The notes under the pieces were generated by a model, which saw only the letters and a list, made by a program, of their open reading frames with translations, searched no databases and was not told the DNA's origin. This document shows, one piece after another, positions 28,476-37,743 of a DNA stretch of 64,000 nt (within the stretch, counting starts at the first letter, position 1; each line of letters begins with the position of its first letter). Source of the DNA: Geobacter sp. (lineage in GTDB: Bacteria; Desulfobacterota; Desulfuromonadia; Geobacterales; Pseudopelobacteraceae); the NCBI GenBank assembly GCA_025360785.1, contig JANYBN010000210.1, positions 1 through 64,000 on the forward strand, in the 5' to 3' direction. A program made the translations under genes and the position numbers.

Positions 28476-28746
28476 CAATGAAGAGCGTCGCGCAGCGGCA
28501 CTCTCCTATAAGCAGGGCTACTATGCGCCGGTTATCGTTGCCAGGGGCAAGGGAGTTGTCGCGGAGGCGATCATCGCCTGTGCCCATGAAGCCGGGGTGT
28601 ATGTCCATGAGTCGCCGGAGCTCGTCAGGTTGTTGATGCAGGTTGACAATGACGAGTTTATCCCTCCTGAGCTGTATCGGGCGGTTGCTGAAGTACTGGT
28701 ATGGTTGCAATGTATGGAGAGTCAACAGAAACAAGCCACAGTTTGA
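28465..28746 (+). CDS. Stand-alone FlhB C-terminal (export switch) domain protein, FlhX-like
   Basis: 93 residues aligning with the last ~90 residues of FlhB: ALSYKQGYYAPVIVARGKG matches the FlhB strand AIALKYD...VLAKG, and IPPELYRAVAEVLVWL matches IPEALYAAVAEVLAYV. The autocleavage motif NPTH is absent and there are no membrane segments. In Helicobacter a similar FlhX can replace the FlhB C-domain (known). Its ATG overlaps the end of the FliK-like gene by 11 bases, so the two are translated together. A partnership between the two is inferred. Confidence 0.8.
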   Translation: MPHDNEERRAAALSYKQGYYAPVIVARGKGVVAEAIIACAHEAGVYVHESPELVRLLMQVDNDEFIPPELYRAVAEVLVWLQCMESQQKQATV

Positions 28747-28755
28747 GGAGGAACA

Positions 28756-30165
28756 ATGCAGATCAAGTTTGGTACCGATGGCTGGCGTGGCATTATTGCC
28801 CGTGATTTCACTTTTGACAACCTTTCCCGGGTAGCACAGGCAACCATGGACTACCTGAACCGTGAGGGTTTGGGGAATAAGGGGCTAGTCGTCGGCTATG
28901 ATCGTCGTTTTATGTCGCGGGAGTTTGCCCGGAGAGTGTCAGAGATCGCGGCCGGTAACGATATCCGTGTACGCTTGACGGAGGACTATGCCCCGACACC
29001 GGCTGTTTCATGGGCTGTTCGCGAGAGTGGCGCCGGCGCCGGCATAATGATCACCGCAAGTCATAATCCTCCCGAGTATAACGGATTTAAAGTTAAAGAG
29101 TCTTTTGGCGGCTCCGCCCTTCCTGAGACGACCAGAATTCTCGAAGAAATCGTCGCGTATAACCAGGAGAACGACCGTCGCGTCTTATCCGTTCCCTTTG
29201 ACGAGGCCCTGAAGAAAGGTCTAATCGAACTTTTTGACCCTTGTGAAGGTTATTTCCATCAGATAAGCCGCTATGTAGACCTTGATCTGATTGCAAAGTC
29301 GGGAATTAAAGCGGTAGTTGACCCGATGTACGGCGCCGGCAGTGGTTTTATTCCAAGACTGCTGCCCGGCGTTGAAGAAATTCACAACAGCGAGAATCCC
29401 ATGTTCGGCGGACTGCCGCCGGAACCGATTGGCCAGAACCTTCTGGAACTGTCTGCCCTGCTGAAAAGCGGCAAATACCAGGTCGGACTAGCGCTGGACG
29501 GCGATGCAGACCGTATCGGTGCTGTTGATGAGAATGGCGACTTTTTCTCTTCCCACTGTATTTTTACTGTTATCCTGCGGCATCTGATTGAATATAAAAA
29601 ACTCACCGGAGCAGTGGTCAAAACTGTTTCGACAACACGCATGGTGGACCTGCTGGCCGAAAAATTCGGGCTGGAACTTTTTGAAACTCCGATCGGCTTC
29701 AAGCATATCTGCGAAATGATGCTTAAACGGGATATATTAATGGGTGGCGAAGAGTCCGGGGGACTCGGTGTAAAAGGGCATATCCCCGAGCGGGACGGAA
29801 TTCTGCTCGGTCTGCTGCTGCTGGAGGCGATCGCGGTCAGTGGTAAGGGTCTTAGACAATTACTAGATGAGACAATGGACGATATAGGGCATTTCTATTA
29901 TCAAAGAATAGATCGACGGATCGAGAATATCGCCAAAGAGAAACTTATATCCAAACTTCGCATTGAGCCTCCTGCTTCGATCGATGGTCAGCGGGTTGTG
30001 TCCACTAATTTTAGCGATGGTTTCAAATTTATTTTCGAAAGCGGTGATTGGCTGCTGATCCGCCCGTCTGGAACAGAGCCGGTGTTACGTATGTACTGCG
30101 AGGCCGGATCTCAGGATCAGGTCGAGCGATTCCTGCGCCAGGCGACAATTATCGCTGGTTGTTAG
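28756..30165 (+). CDS. Phosphoglucomutase/phosphomannomutase family protein
   Basis: 469 residues of the alpha-D-phosphohexomutase family. The phosphoserine is in TASHNPPEYNG (S102), the metal loop is DGDADR, the sugar-binding loop is GEESGG, and the phosphate-binding end is RPSGTEPVLR. It interconverts hexose 1- and 6-phosphates. Being co-transcribed with glgP suggests phosphoglucomutase work on glycogen breakdown, but mannose or glucosamine substrates cannot be ruled out. GAGGAGG precedes the ATG, ten bases after the previous stop. Confidence 0.9.
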   Translation: MQIKFGTDGWRGIIARDFTFDNLSRVAQATMDYLNREGLGNKGLVVGYDRRFMSREFARRVSEIAAGNDIRVRLTEDYAPTPAVSWAVRESGAGAGIMITASHNPPEYNGFKVKESFGGSALPETTRILEEIVAYNQENDRRVLSVPFDEALKKGLIELFDPCEGYFHQISRYVDLDLIAKSGIKAVVDPMYGAGSGFIPRLLPGVEEIHNSENPMFGGLPPEPIGQNLLELSALLKSGKYQVGLALDGDADRIGAVDENGDFFSSHCIFTVILRHLIEYKKLTGAVVKTVSTTRMVDLLAEKFGLELFETPIGFKHICEMMLKRDILMGGEESGGLGVKGHIPERDGILLGLLLLEAIAVSGKGLRQLLDETMDDIGHFYYQRIDRRIENIAKEKLISKLRIEPPASIDGQRVVSTNFSDGFKFIFESGDWLLIRPSGTEPVLRMYCEAGSQDQVERFLRQATIIAGC

Positions 30166-30194
30166 AATAAATTTTGGATATCGTCACTACACGG

Positions 30195-30222
30195 TTGCAC
30201 TGGCGAAAAAAACAGTTATACT
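30195..30222 (+). promoter_or_regulatory. Possible sigma-70 type promoter before cheY
   Basis: TTGCAC (30195-30200), a 16-base spacer and TATACT (30217-30222). The -10 is good and the -35 weak. It sits 90 bases before the cheY ATG, in the gap after the phosphohexomutase gene. Confidence 0.35.
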
Positions 30223-30311
30223 CTTGCACGCTGTGCCGTGTGGTAAATGCGGCAACATGAGCAAAACTTCATCCATACTGCTATGGAAATTACTAAAAGG
30301 AGCACACAGCT

Positions 30312-30677
30312 ATGGCAAACATTCTGATTGTTGATGATTCATCCACTATGCGTAAAATTATTTCGAGGTCTCTTCGTCAGGCTGGTCTCACTGTCGATGA
30401 AATCTACGAGGCCGGTGACGGCATCGAGGGTTTGGGAGTAATTGCATCCGGTAAATCCATCCAGCTGATTCTCTCAGACATCAACATGCCAAACATGGAC
30501 GGCCTTGAGTTTGTCAAAGCGGTGCGTGCCAACGGCAATACCACCCCTATTGTCATGATCACGACTGAAGGTGGCGAAGAAATTATAGCAGAAGCGATGT
30601 CAAGCGGCGCGAGCGACAGCATCAAAAAGCCGTTCACACCCGACCAGCTCCAGGAAAAGCTGGGAGGTATGTTGTGA
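30312..30677 (+). CDS. CheY-type single-domain response regulator
   Basis: 121 residues, one receiver domain and nothing else. All active residues are present: acidic pair D8-D9, phospho-acceptor D56 in LSDINMP, T84 and K106 in KKPF. It can carry a phosphoryl signal to the flagellar switch or another target. AAAGGAG precedes the ATG. The stop overlaps the next gene, a CheX-type phosphatase, which would reset it. Confidence 0.92.
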   Translation: MANILIVDDSSTMRKIISRSLRQAGLTVDEIYEAGDGIEGLGVIASGKSIQLILSDINMPNMDGLEFVKAVRANGNTTPIVMITTEGGEEIIAEAMSSGASDSIKKPFTPDQLQEKLGGML

Positions 30678-31180
30678 GCCTCAACGCGAATATCTCACGA
30701 TCGACCAGCTTTACTGAAGAGCAGGTAGCCGGTTATGTGATTGAAGCGACGAAGGAAGTTTTTTCTACCATGGTCATGATGGAGGTGATTGATGACTTTC
30801 CGCTCAAGGAACCGGTCAGTCGCTTCAAATGCAGCATTACCGGGATGGTGGGTTTTGCCGGGACTTACTCCGGTGTGATTTCAATCCACTGCCCGATTGA
30901 TCTGGCGCTGAAAATAACTTCAAACATGCTTGGTATCGATTGTGATGAGGTCAACGAAGATCTGAACGATGCCATCGGAGAGATTGCCAACATGCTGGGC
31001 GGCAGCGTCAAGCAGGTACTTTCCAAGGGCGGCCTGGATGTCAAACTGTCGATTCCGACCGTTATCTCAGGAGAAGACTATACCGTTAACTCACTTTCTG
31101 ACAATGATTGCGTCGTTGTACCGTTTAAAGTTGAAGGTTACACCCTGCTGGTCGGACTTACGCTAAAAAAAGAAGACTGA
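30674..31180 (+). CDS. CheX-type chemotaxis phosphatase
   Basis: 168 residues with a GTG start overlapping the cheY stop (GTGA). The CheC/CheX/FliY active-site pattern E-x2-N is present once (E103, N106 in GEIANMLGG), the single-site form seen in CheX. The family removes phosphate from CheY-P. Overlap with the preceding receiver gene supports the pairing. It has no membrane segment. Confidence 0.85.
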   Translation: MSLNANISRSTSFTEEQVAGYVIEATKEVFSTMVMMEVIDDFPLKEPVSRFKCSITGMVGFAGTYSGVISIHCPIDLALKITSNMLGIDCDEVNEDLNDAIGEIANMLGGSVKQVLSKGGLDVKLSIPTVISGEDYTVNSLSDNDCVVVPFKVEGYTLLVGLTLKKED

Positions 31181-31243
31181 GGGTCAGCCTAGACTCTTCA
31201 CACTCGGCCATCACACTTAATCTGCACGGGAAGACGATATTTA

Positions 31244-32320
31244 ATGGATGGTTATACAACACTATACGGGATGCTGGAAACAGCTCTGAAACAAGCTGGC
31301 GAAGAAAGCGGCATGCTGTTGGGGCAGGAGCTTTCCATTGCCCTTTCCGACTCTCTTGCAACGAGCAAGAACTCCTATTTCGGAGATCTTGACGACGGCT
31401 GTTTCGTTCTGGGAGTTGATTCCGGAGAAGCTTACGGCGGGAAGTTCTACCTGATATTTTCGCTGCGTGATGCCATCGTAATGAGCAGCATCTTGCTCGG
31501 TATACCACCGGCACGCATTCAGGAAAAAAAGCGGTTATCTATTATCGAAAACGACGATATTGACGCTTTTTCCGAGATTGCCAATATGGCGAACGGCGCC
31601 CTGAACACGGTTTTCCAGGGCACGCTTGCGAATAAAGTCCGCCTCAAACTGTTACCCCCCAAAAAATACATTCCGGAGATTGACGAACTGAGTCCGGAAG
31701 AGCCTCTTCCTGATGGCGATTATCTCATGTTCCGCTCCAAACTGGAAATGCCGGGACAGGAGATGAATCATCTGGATGTTCTTATTCCGGTCGCATTGGG
31801 AAATCTGTTTGACCCTCAACCGGAGGTTGCAGAACCAGAGTCGGAAACGGCAGAGACCGCCGCAGATTCAGAGCCCTCAGATGGTGACTCCGCAAAGACT
31901 GATGGGACGGAAGAAGCCAGGCCAGCATCCGCTGTTGCCAGTGGAATAGACAGTATTGTCGTGCTGGAGGACAATGAAGATCAGCGTCAACAACTAAAAG
32001 ATCTGGTTTTATTTACCGGATTTCAAGTTGCCGAGGGTACGCTGAATGCCGATATTAAAGAGTTGTTTTCCGGGAGAGAGGTAAAACTGGTCATCATCGG
32101 CTCTCAGAATGCTGACGATCGTGCATTAGCTGTCTGCATAAAGGTCAATGCCATCCGCCAGGATTTCCCGCCGCCAATCATAATGAGTGCTGAATGCTGG
32201 ACCAGAACAGCCGTCCTCAAAGCGCTCAAATATGGTGCGAGAGACATTATTATCAAACCTTTCAATGAAGACGATGTTACTTCAAAAGTCAGTCGCTACT
32301 GCAAAATTGCGCCGGTTTAG
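31244..32320 (+). CDS. CheC/CheX-like domain fused to a degenerate receiver
   Basis: 358 residues. Residues 1-195 resemble CheC/CheX proteins, with one E-x2-N motif (E111, N114 in SEIANMANG). An acidic linker (about 195-232) follows. Residues 235-355 fold like a receiver: acidic pair E242-D243 and a conserved KPF (about 340). The position expected to hold the phospho-acceptor Asp reads G-S-Q (286-288), so this receiver should not be phosphorylated in the usual way. It probably works as a docking or inhibitory domain in the signalling set with the two genes before it. Confidence 0.75.
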   Translation: MDGYTTLYGMLETALKQAGEESGMLLGQELSIALSDSLATSKNSYFGDLDDGCFVLGVDSGEAYGGKFYLIFSLRDAIVMSSILLGIPPARIQEKKRLSIIENDDIDAFSEIANMANGALNTVFQGTLANKVRLKLLPPKKYIPEIDELSPEEPLPDGDYLMFRSKLEMPGQEMNHLDVLIPVALGNLFDPQPEVAEPESETAETAADSEPSDGDSAKTDGTEEARPASAVASGIDSIVVLEDNEDQRQQLKDLVLFTGFQVAEGTLNADIKELFSGREVKLVIIGSQNADDRALAVCIKVNAIRQDFPPPIIMSAECWTRTAVLKALKYGARDIIIKPFNEDDVTSKVSRYCKIAPV

Positions 32321-32325
32321 TTCCT

Positions 32326-34428
32326 ATGGGTCTGATTATGGCTCAAATTTCTGATTCACCATCATCACCTGCCCGCATCTGCCTCCGGACACTATTTTTC
32401 GGTTTTGCGTTGATCATGCTTGCCCTCACCATTATTCCTGACCGGGCAAATGCCTCTATTCCGAATGATCTCTACCGTATCGATATTCATCCTCAAAAGG
32501 ACTTTACCCGCATTACGGTGCGCCTGGCCAATGCCCCGCAATATACGTTGTCTACGATTCCCGGTAATCGGCTGAGACTCGTCATCCAAGATACCGGTGG
32601 CACGCTATTTAAGAAATTCCGGCGCTACTCCGACAAAAACATCGGCGGATTAATCCTTAAAAAACGGGATGACAACCTACTTGTTACATTCCAGATCTCT
32701 CAGAGTGCCGGTTGGCGTGATCTGTCACGCCCTGACATCAGTGCAATAACACTTGATGTTGGCGTCGCTTTCAAGCGAGGAGCGCCACGCCCTTCTCTGG
32801 TTGGGCGTGAAAAAATCTGGAAGGGTGCGGAAAAGCTGGTGCGAGACTTTGATCCGCCGCTCAAGTCGGAGATTCCCTTTTCTCCGACAGATCGTCAGGT
32901 CCTGAAGAACTTCCTTACCGAAGAGGAACAGAAAGATTTTATGGCGGCTGAGGCAGCTCTCTACAAAGGCCGCCTGAGCGAAGCCGAGGAGCTTTTTACC
33001 CGCTTTTCATCCCGTCAGACACCGATTCGTCCTCTGGCACTCTATCGTCTTGCCGAAACATGGTACAAACTACAAAAATATCCTCAAGCTTTAGCCGCAT
33101 TCCGTGAGGCGGAAAAATTATGGCCCGCCTATTTAGGGATAAACCCCGGAGTGACATTTTGTTTTGGCGACAGTATTGCCCGGAATGGTGAACTTACCTA
33201 CGCACGCGCTTTGCTTGCAGGTCTCGTTTCGCGACTGGCGGACAAAACATTTGCTCCTGCTCTGCTTGTACGACTCGGCGACATTCTCACCCGGCAGGGT
33301 CATGAGCCTGAGGCGCAAGCAATTTATAAGAATGTCGCAGATTTTTTCAAAGAGAACAAAGCAAGCCAGATGGCGTTAATGCGCATTGCCGACAGTGAAT
33401 TTCTCCAATCGACACCATGGAATTACCGGCCGATCAGCGATGTCTATCTGAATGCTTCCCGACAAAGTGGCGACCTTGACATGCGCGAGGAGGCTCACTT
33501 TAAACACGTTTTGCTCGAATCTATTCATGGCGAAGCCGGCGAAGCGCTGCAATTGATTATGGGATTTCAGCGTAAGTTTCCGCGCGGTGTGTATGTTGCG
33601 GTCATCAGAACGATCAGAGAAGTGCTGGTTGCTGAAGTTTACCGCGGCACCGCATGGAGCAGGGATCCCTCAGGTTTTGTACGGTTTATGGATGAGCAGC
33701 ATGAGTATCTTGCCGATTGCGTCGCGCAGCCGGGGTTTCTTGCAGCGGTGACCCGCGCATACACCGAAGCCGGGAGACCGATTGAGCTGGTCAAGCTACT
33801 GACCTCCTTGGTTGAACGGTTATGGTCGGCACCAATTGCGCCGGAGCTGTATGTCAACATTGCTGACAATGCGGAACTGATCGGAGATTCGACCACTGCC
33901 GAGCGAGCCATAAAAGCTTTTCTTACTAAATTTCCAGCCAATCCGCAATCACGACTGATGACGGAACGACTCGGCTCTATTTATTCTGCTGCCGGGAAAC
34001 ATCAGCAGGTTAAAGAAACACTTCTCTGGCTGCTCAACAAAGGCGAGCGCGCCCAGCGCACTGAAAGTTATTATCAACTGGGGCGATCACTCTGGGCGCT
34101 TCAGCTTTATTCGCTTGCGGCCAAATCAATGGAACTGTTTCTAGCGGCACCATCAGGACGTGACCCCCGTAGTGTGCCGGACGCATACTTTGTTGCCGGT
34201 TCTGCGAAAGAAAGCCTTGGTGATCGAAAAGGTGCATTGAAGCTGTTTGAGGCAGCCCTCAAACTACCCGATAATAAACGCAATGAAGAGTTTATATACA
34301 GAGCAGGGCTAATCAACATCAGTGAAGGCAACACAAGACGAGCAAAAGAACTTTTTGAACAACTCGCTAAATCCGGCAAGGACCCTGACTGGCGGAAACT
34401 TGCCCAACAGGCCCTGTCATCCCTCTGA
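32326..34428 (+). CDS. Exported AMIN-like/TPR protein near the flagellar locus
   Basis: 700 residues. An N-terminal hydrophobic segment (about 22-42) ends in a possible signal cleavage (ANAS). Residues 45-150 look like an AMIN-type beta domain (YRIDIHPQKDFTRITVRL). The rest is helical TPR-like repeats (ALYRLAETWYKLQKYPQALAAF; later ESLGDRKGALKLFEAAL). AMIN domains often bind cell wall or envelope partners, so a periplasmic scaffold role is plausible. The start is ATG 32326 or ATG 32341; neither has a clear ribosome site. It lies between chemotaxis and flagellar genes. Function unknown. Confidence 0.65.
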   Translation: MGLIMAQISDSPSSPARICLRTLFFGFALIMLALTIIPDRANASIPNDLYRIDIHPQKDFTRITVRLANAPQYTLSTIPGNRLRLVIQDTGGTLFKKFRRYSDKNIGGLILKKRDDNLLVTFQISQSAGWRDLSRPDISAITLDVGVAFKRGAPRPSLVGREKIWKGAEKLVRDFDPPLKSEIPFSPTDRQVLKNFLTEEEQKDFMAAEAALYKGRLSEAEELFTRFSSRQTPIRPLALYRLAETWYKLQKYPQALAAFREAEKLWPAYLGINPGVTFCFGDSIARNGELTYARALLAGLVSRLADKTFAPALLVRLGDILTRQGHEPEAQAIYKNVADFFKENKASQMALMRIADSEFLQSTPWNYRPISDVYLNASRQSGDLDMREEAHFKHVLLESIHGEAGEALQLIMGFQRKFPRGVYVAVIRTIREVLVAEVYRGTAWSRDPSGFVRFMDEQHEYLADCVAQPGFLAAVTRAYTEAGRPIELVKLLTSLVERLWSAPIAPELYVNIADNAELIGDSTTAERAIKAFLTKFPANPQSRLMTERLGSIYSAAGKHQQVKETLLWLLNKGERAQRTESYYQLGRSLWALQLYSLAAKSMELFLAAPSGRDPRSVPDAYFVAGSAKESLGDRKGALKLFEAALKLPDNKRNEEFIYRAGLINISEGNTRRAKELFEQLAKSGKDPDWRKLAQQALSSL

Positions 34429-34773
34429 TAACACTCTTACTTTCCTAAACAACTCCATCACGTCAATATCATGACTTAGTCAAAAGTATGGCGCGCCATG
34501 CTTTGTGATTTGTGGCGACATTGCACCGGTGTCTATGGTAAAAGACTTATAAGGTCGGAAGAGACCGTCTCAATCATCACTTCTGCATTAACGACTATGC
34601 GAAATAAAATGATTGTGATGAATCTTTAGTGTATACATAATTGGTACCTTTTATATAGTTTGAATGTAATTATAGTATGTTATTGTCACGAACATTGCTT
34701 CACGACCATGGTTTTAACAGCATTGCCAGTGGTATGTTTTTTGCAGGATTTGCGATTCAGAAGGAGCCAGCAC
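34429..34773 (+). other. Gene-free stretch before flgB
   Basis: No gene seen. It should hold the promoter of the first flagellar block. A small hairpin GGTC-GGAAGA-GACC lies near 34553. A sigma-54-like TGGTATGTTTTTGCA at 34731-34745 has GG-N9-GC spacing, one base too short, so I do not call it a promoter. AT-rich sequence at 34600-34680 could hold a sigma-70 site, but none is convincing. Confidence 0.5.
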
Positions 34774-35208
34774 ATGCAAATCGAGGGTATTTTCAACAAC
34801 ACAGTCAACCTGTTAGGAAAAAGTATTGACCTGAGAGCTAAGAGTCATAATTTAATATCGTCCAATATCGCCAATGCGGAAACCCCAAATTTTGTTCCCA
34901 AAACACTGGTCTTCGAACAGGAATTGCAGGGAGCTCTCAAAAGCAGCCAATCAGCACAGCAGACGATATCTGCACCGCACGCACGCCACATTCCAATTCG
35001 GAGCACATGGACCGGAAGAGCGCTACAATCTGTTTCCGGGCAGGTTATCGAGACACCTGCCAAGACACCGGGTAAAGACGGCAACGCAGTCGAACTTGAA
35101 GACGAAATGGGCTTGATGGCTGAGAATCAGATCATGTTTAATGCATCAGTTCAAATGCTTAACAAAAAGTTTGATGGATTGCGGAATGCAATCAAAGGGA
35201 CGCCATAA
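34774..35208 (+). CDS. flgB: Flagellar proximal rod protein FlgB
   Basis: 144 residues. The N-terminal rod signature is clear (SHNLISSNIANAETPNF), as is the C-terminal helix (QIMFNASVQMLNKKFDGLR) that packs in the rod. It is exported by the flagellar type III system and forms the rod base with FlgC, FlgF and FliE. The ATG at 34774 follows AAGGAG. The frame is open 38 codons further up but without homology. Confidence 0.95.
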   Translation: MQIEGIFNNTVNLLGKSIDLRAKSHNLISSNIANAETPNFVPKTLVFEQELQGALKSSQSAQQTISAPHARHIPIRSTWTGRALQSVSGQVIETPAKTPGKDGNAVELEDEMGLMAENQIMFNASVQMLNKKFDGLRNAIKGTP

Positions 35209-35646
35209 ATGGACTTTTTCAGTTCTATGAATGTGAGTTCGTCGGCACTTTCCGCCGAACGAACGCGGATGAATCTTATATCAAGCAATCTTGCCAATGC
35301 AAATGCCACCAGGACTCCCGAAGGCGGGCCCTACAAACGAAAAGATGCTGTTTTTGCAGCGACCCCTTTAGAAAATCGTTTCAATCGGGTACTAGATGGC
35401 GCAACTGCTCAACAGGTCAGAAAAGTCGATGTTTCCGAAATTATAGAAGATAAAAACCCTCCGCGCCTGCAATACGATCCCGGCCATCCGGACGCAAATC
35501 CTCAAGGATATGTGGCAATGCCAAATGTCAATGTGGTGGAAGAAATGGCCGATATGATCAGCGCCACACGCTCATATGAAGCAAATGTAACCGCCGTACA
35601 GGCCGCCAAAAGCATGGCTCTGAAAACACTTGAAATCGGCAGGTAA
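35209..35646 (+). CDS. flgC: Flagellar proximal rod protein FlgC
   Basis: 145 residues. It shows the rod N-terminus (MNLISSNLANANATRTPEGGPYKRK) in two overlapping family blocks and the C-terminal ATRSYEANVTAVQAAKSM helix. It starts at the base after the flgB stop and is the usual partner of FlgB in the rod. Confidence 0.95.
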   Translation: MDFFSSMNVSSSALSAERTRMNLISSNLANANATRTPEGGPYKRKDAVFAATPLENRFNRVLDGATAQQVRKVDVSEIIEDKNPPRLQYDPGHPDANPQGYVAMPNVNVVEEMADMISATRSYEANVTAVQAAKSMALKTLEIGR

Positions 35647-35757
35647 GTGACACTTCAGGACGGCGAGTAACGCAGAGATACTGATGTAATAAGAGAGAAG
35701 CCAAACTCTAGGCGGCAAAAGTTCGAACAACCAGATTAGAGTCAAGCGAGGTAACGC

Positions 35758-36060
35758 ATGGAAATCACAGGCATTGAGAACGGAATCGGGATATCAAAAG
35801 CCTTTCCGGATGTGAATAAAGCGAGTTCATCATCGACAGCAGATGGGGCGGGGAAATTTTTCAGTGAACTTGTCTCGAAAGTCAATGACATGCAGATACA
35901 GTCAGACAAGTCAATTCAGGGACTCGCCAGCGGAGAGAACAAAAATCTTCATGAGGTAATGATCGCAGTCGAAAAAGCCAGCATATCGTTTCAATTCATG
36001 TCACAGGTACGCAATAAAGCGCTCGAAGCCTATCAGGAAGTCATGCGTATGCAGGTATAG
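35758..36060 (+). CDS. fliE: Flagellar hook-basal body protein FliE
   Basis: 100 residues, close to the family length. The C-terminal half holds the conserved [21 protein letters not shown] region that joins the MS ring to the rod. It lies 111 bases after flgC. GAGGTAACGC precedes the ATG. Confidence 0.92.
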   Translation: MEITGIENGIGISKAFPDVNKASSSSTADGAGKFFSELVSKVNDMQIQSDKSIQGLASGENKNLHEVMIAVEKASISFQFMSQVRNKALEAYQEVMRMQV

Positions 36061-36124
36061 AGTTTTTCCCAGGACACTATCAATCAGCCGCAGTACATCA
36101 TCGAAAGGAATATAGACCACACCA

Positions 36125-37705
36125 ATGCCAGAAGGAATTCGTAGACTCATAGAGCCTTTCCTCGCACTTTCGCCGGGCAAACAGATGGTGATTGCAGCAG
36201 TGGCTTTCCTGTCTGCAGTAGCATTCGCTATTCTGATTTTCGTCGCAAACCGCACAGACTACCGACCGCTCTTCACAAATCTCACCTCAGAGGATGCGGG
36301 TGAAATCGTCAAAAAGTTAAAAGACGCCAAAACCCCCTACCAGATCACTCCGGACGGCAAGGGCATTCTTGTGCCGTCTGATAAAGTATACGAACTTCGC
36401 CTCACACTGGCCTCAGAGGGTATTCCTCAAGGTGGCGGCGTTGGATTTGAAATATTTGACCGGAAGAATTTCGGTATGACCGAGTTTGTTCAGAAACTCA
36501 ATTATCAGCGAGCGTTACAGGGCGAACTGTCCCGAACTATTGCCCAGCTGACCGGAGTCGAACAGGCACGCGTGCATCTGGTCATCCCTGAAAAATCCCT
36601 TTTCAGGGACAATGAGAAACCAGCGACCGCGTCCATTGTCCTCAAAATGAAATCTAACCGAGCGCTGAAAGATTCGGAAGTCCAAGGCGTTGTCCATCTT
36701 GTCTCATCCTCGATAGAGGGAATGGATCCCGAACATGTCACCGTCCTCGACAGTCGTGGCAAGATTCTCAGCAAAGGGGGCAGTAGTGACCCCACAGCCC
36801 GAATGACTTCGGCAATGCAGGAAACCCAAAGGACATATGAAAAAAATGTCGAAGAACGGATCCAGTCGCTGCTTGACCGGATTGTCGGCGGCGGCAAGTC
36901 GGTGGCACGAGTAACGGCGTCTTTCGATTTCAAACAAGTTGAACGGGTTGAGGAAAAGTTTGACCCGGAAGCGATTGCCGTTCGCAGTGAGCAGCGTACA
37001 GAGGAAAAGGGTTCATCTACTACTAGTAGTACCGGCGTTCCAGGAGTGCAAACGAACCTGGGGCGTACACCTTCCGGAACCGGGGCAACTTCCGGTGGCG
37101 GTTCAAAAAATGACGAAACCCTTAACTACGAGGTAAGTCGTTCAACAGCAAAAATCATCGAACCGGTAGGAGCTCTCAGTAAAATATCTGTCGCTGTCCT
37201 GATTGATGGCAAGTATGAAACACCGGCTGCGGTTAAGGAAGGCCAGGTTGCCAAGGCAAAATACGCGCCTAGAACACCTGATGAACTGCAGAAAATAGAA
37301 ACCCTTGTAAAAAGTGCCGTTGGCTTTAATCCTGAGCGCGGCGATCAGATGAGCGTTCAAAACATTCCTTTTCAGGACACCGATGAAGCGGGCAGCAGTG
37401 ATGTCACAACATGGTGGACAAACCCGTTTTTCCTGTCACTTGCAAAAAACTTGATGATCGGCATTGGCTTTCTAATCCTTGTACTTTTTGTAATCCGCCC
37501 AATTTTGTCTTCTCTAAAAATTATCAGGGGTCCTGCGCTTGAAAGCTTTGAATCGATTGGGGCAATTAGTGACCAATTAACCTCAGCGGAACGTGCACTT
37601 ATAAATTCGCAGATTGCTGAACAGAAGGATTTGATTGATCAAGCGAAAAAAGACCCCTATCAGGTTGCCCAGATATTACAAAACTGGGTTGCAGAGGATA
37701 AATAA
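36125..37705 (+). CDS. fliF: Flagellar MS-ring protein FliF
   Basis: 526 residues. Two membrane segments (about 20-41 and 432-458) enclose a large periplasmic part with the RBM ring-building domains (EIVKKLKDAKTPYQI; VEQARVHLVIPEKSLF). A flexible Gly/Ser/Thr stretch lies around residues 295-325. The cytoplasmic tail (DPYQVAQILQNWV) is the FliG-binding end. It is the first structure built in the inner membrane. Confidence 0.96.
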   Translation: MPEGIRRLIEPFLALSPGKQMVIAAVAFLSAVAFAILIFVANRTDYRPLFTNLTSEDAGEIVKKLKDAKTPYQITPDGKGILVPSDKVYELRLTLASEGIPQGGGVGFEIFDRKNFGMTEFVQKLNYQRALQGELSRTIAQLTGVEQARVHLVIPEKSLFRDNEKPATASIVLKMKSNRALKDSEVQGVVHLVSSSIEGMDPEHVTVLDSRGKILSKGGSSDPTARMTSAMQETQRTYEKNVEERIQSLLDRIVGGGKSVARVTASFDFKQVERVEEKFDPEAIAVRSEQRTEEKGSSTTSSTGVPGVQTNLGRTPSGTGATSGGGSKNDETLNYEVSRSTAKIIEPVGALSKISVAVLIDGKYETPAAVKEGQVAKAKYAPRTPDELQKIETLVKSAVGFNPERGDQMSVQNIPFQDTDEAGSSDVTTWWTNPFFLSLAKNLMIGIGFLILVLFVIRPILSSLKIIRGPALESFESIGAISDQLTSAERALINSQIAEQKDLIDQAKKDPYQVAQILQNWVAEDK

Positions 37706-37743
37706 GTTCCAGTACCTTCATTAAGTGCAACTACAGGAGTTTT

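Noticed and set aside
34731-34745. Sigma-54-like TGGTATGTTTTTGCA before flgB
   Set aside because: The GG-to-GC spacing is nine, not ten, and the -24 half is poor. Spacing errors usually abolish RpoN promoters.
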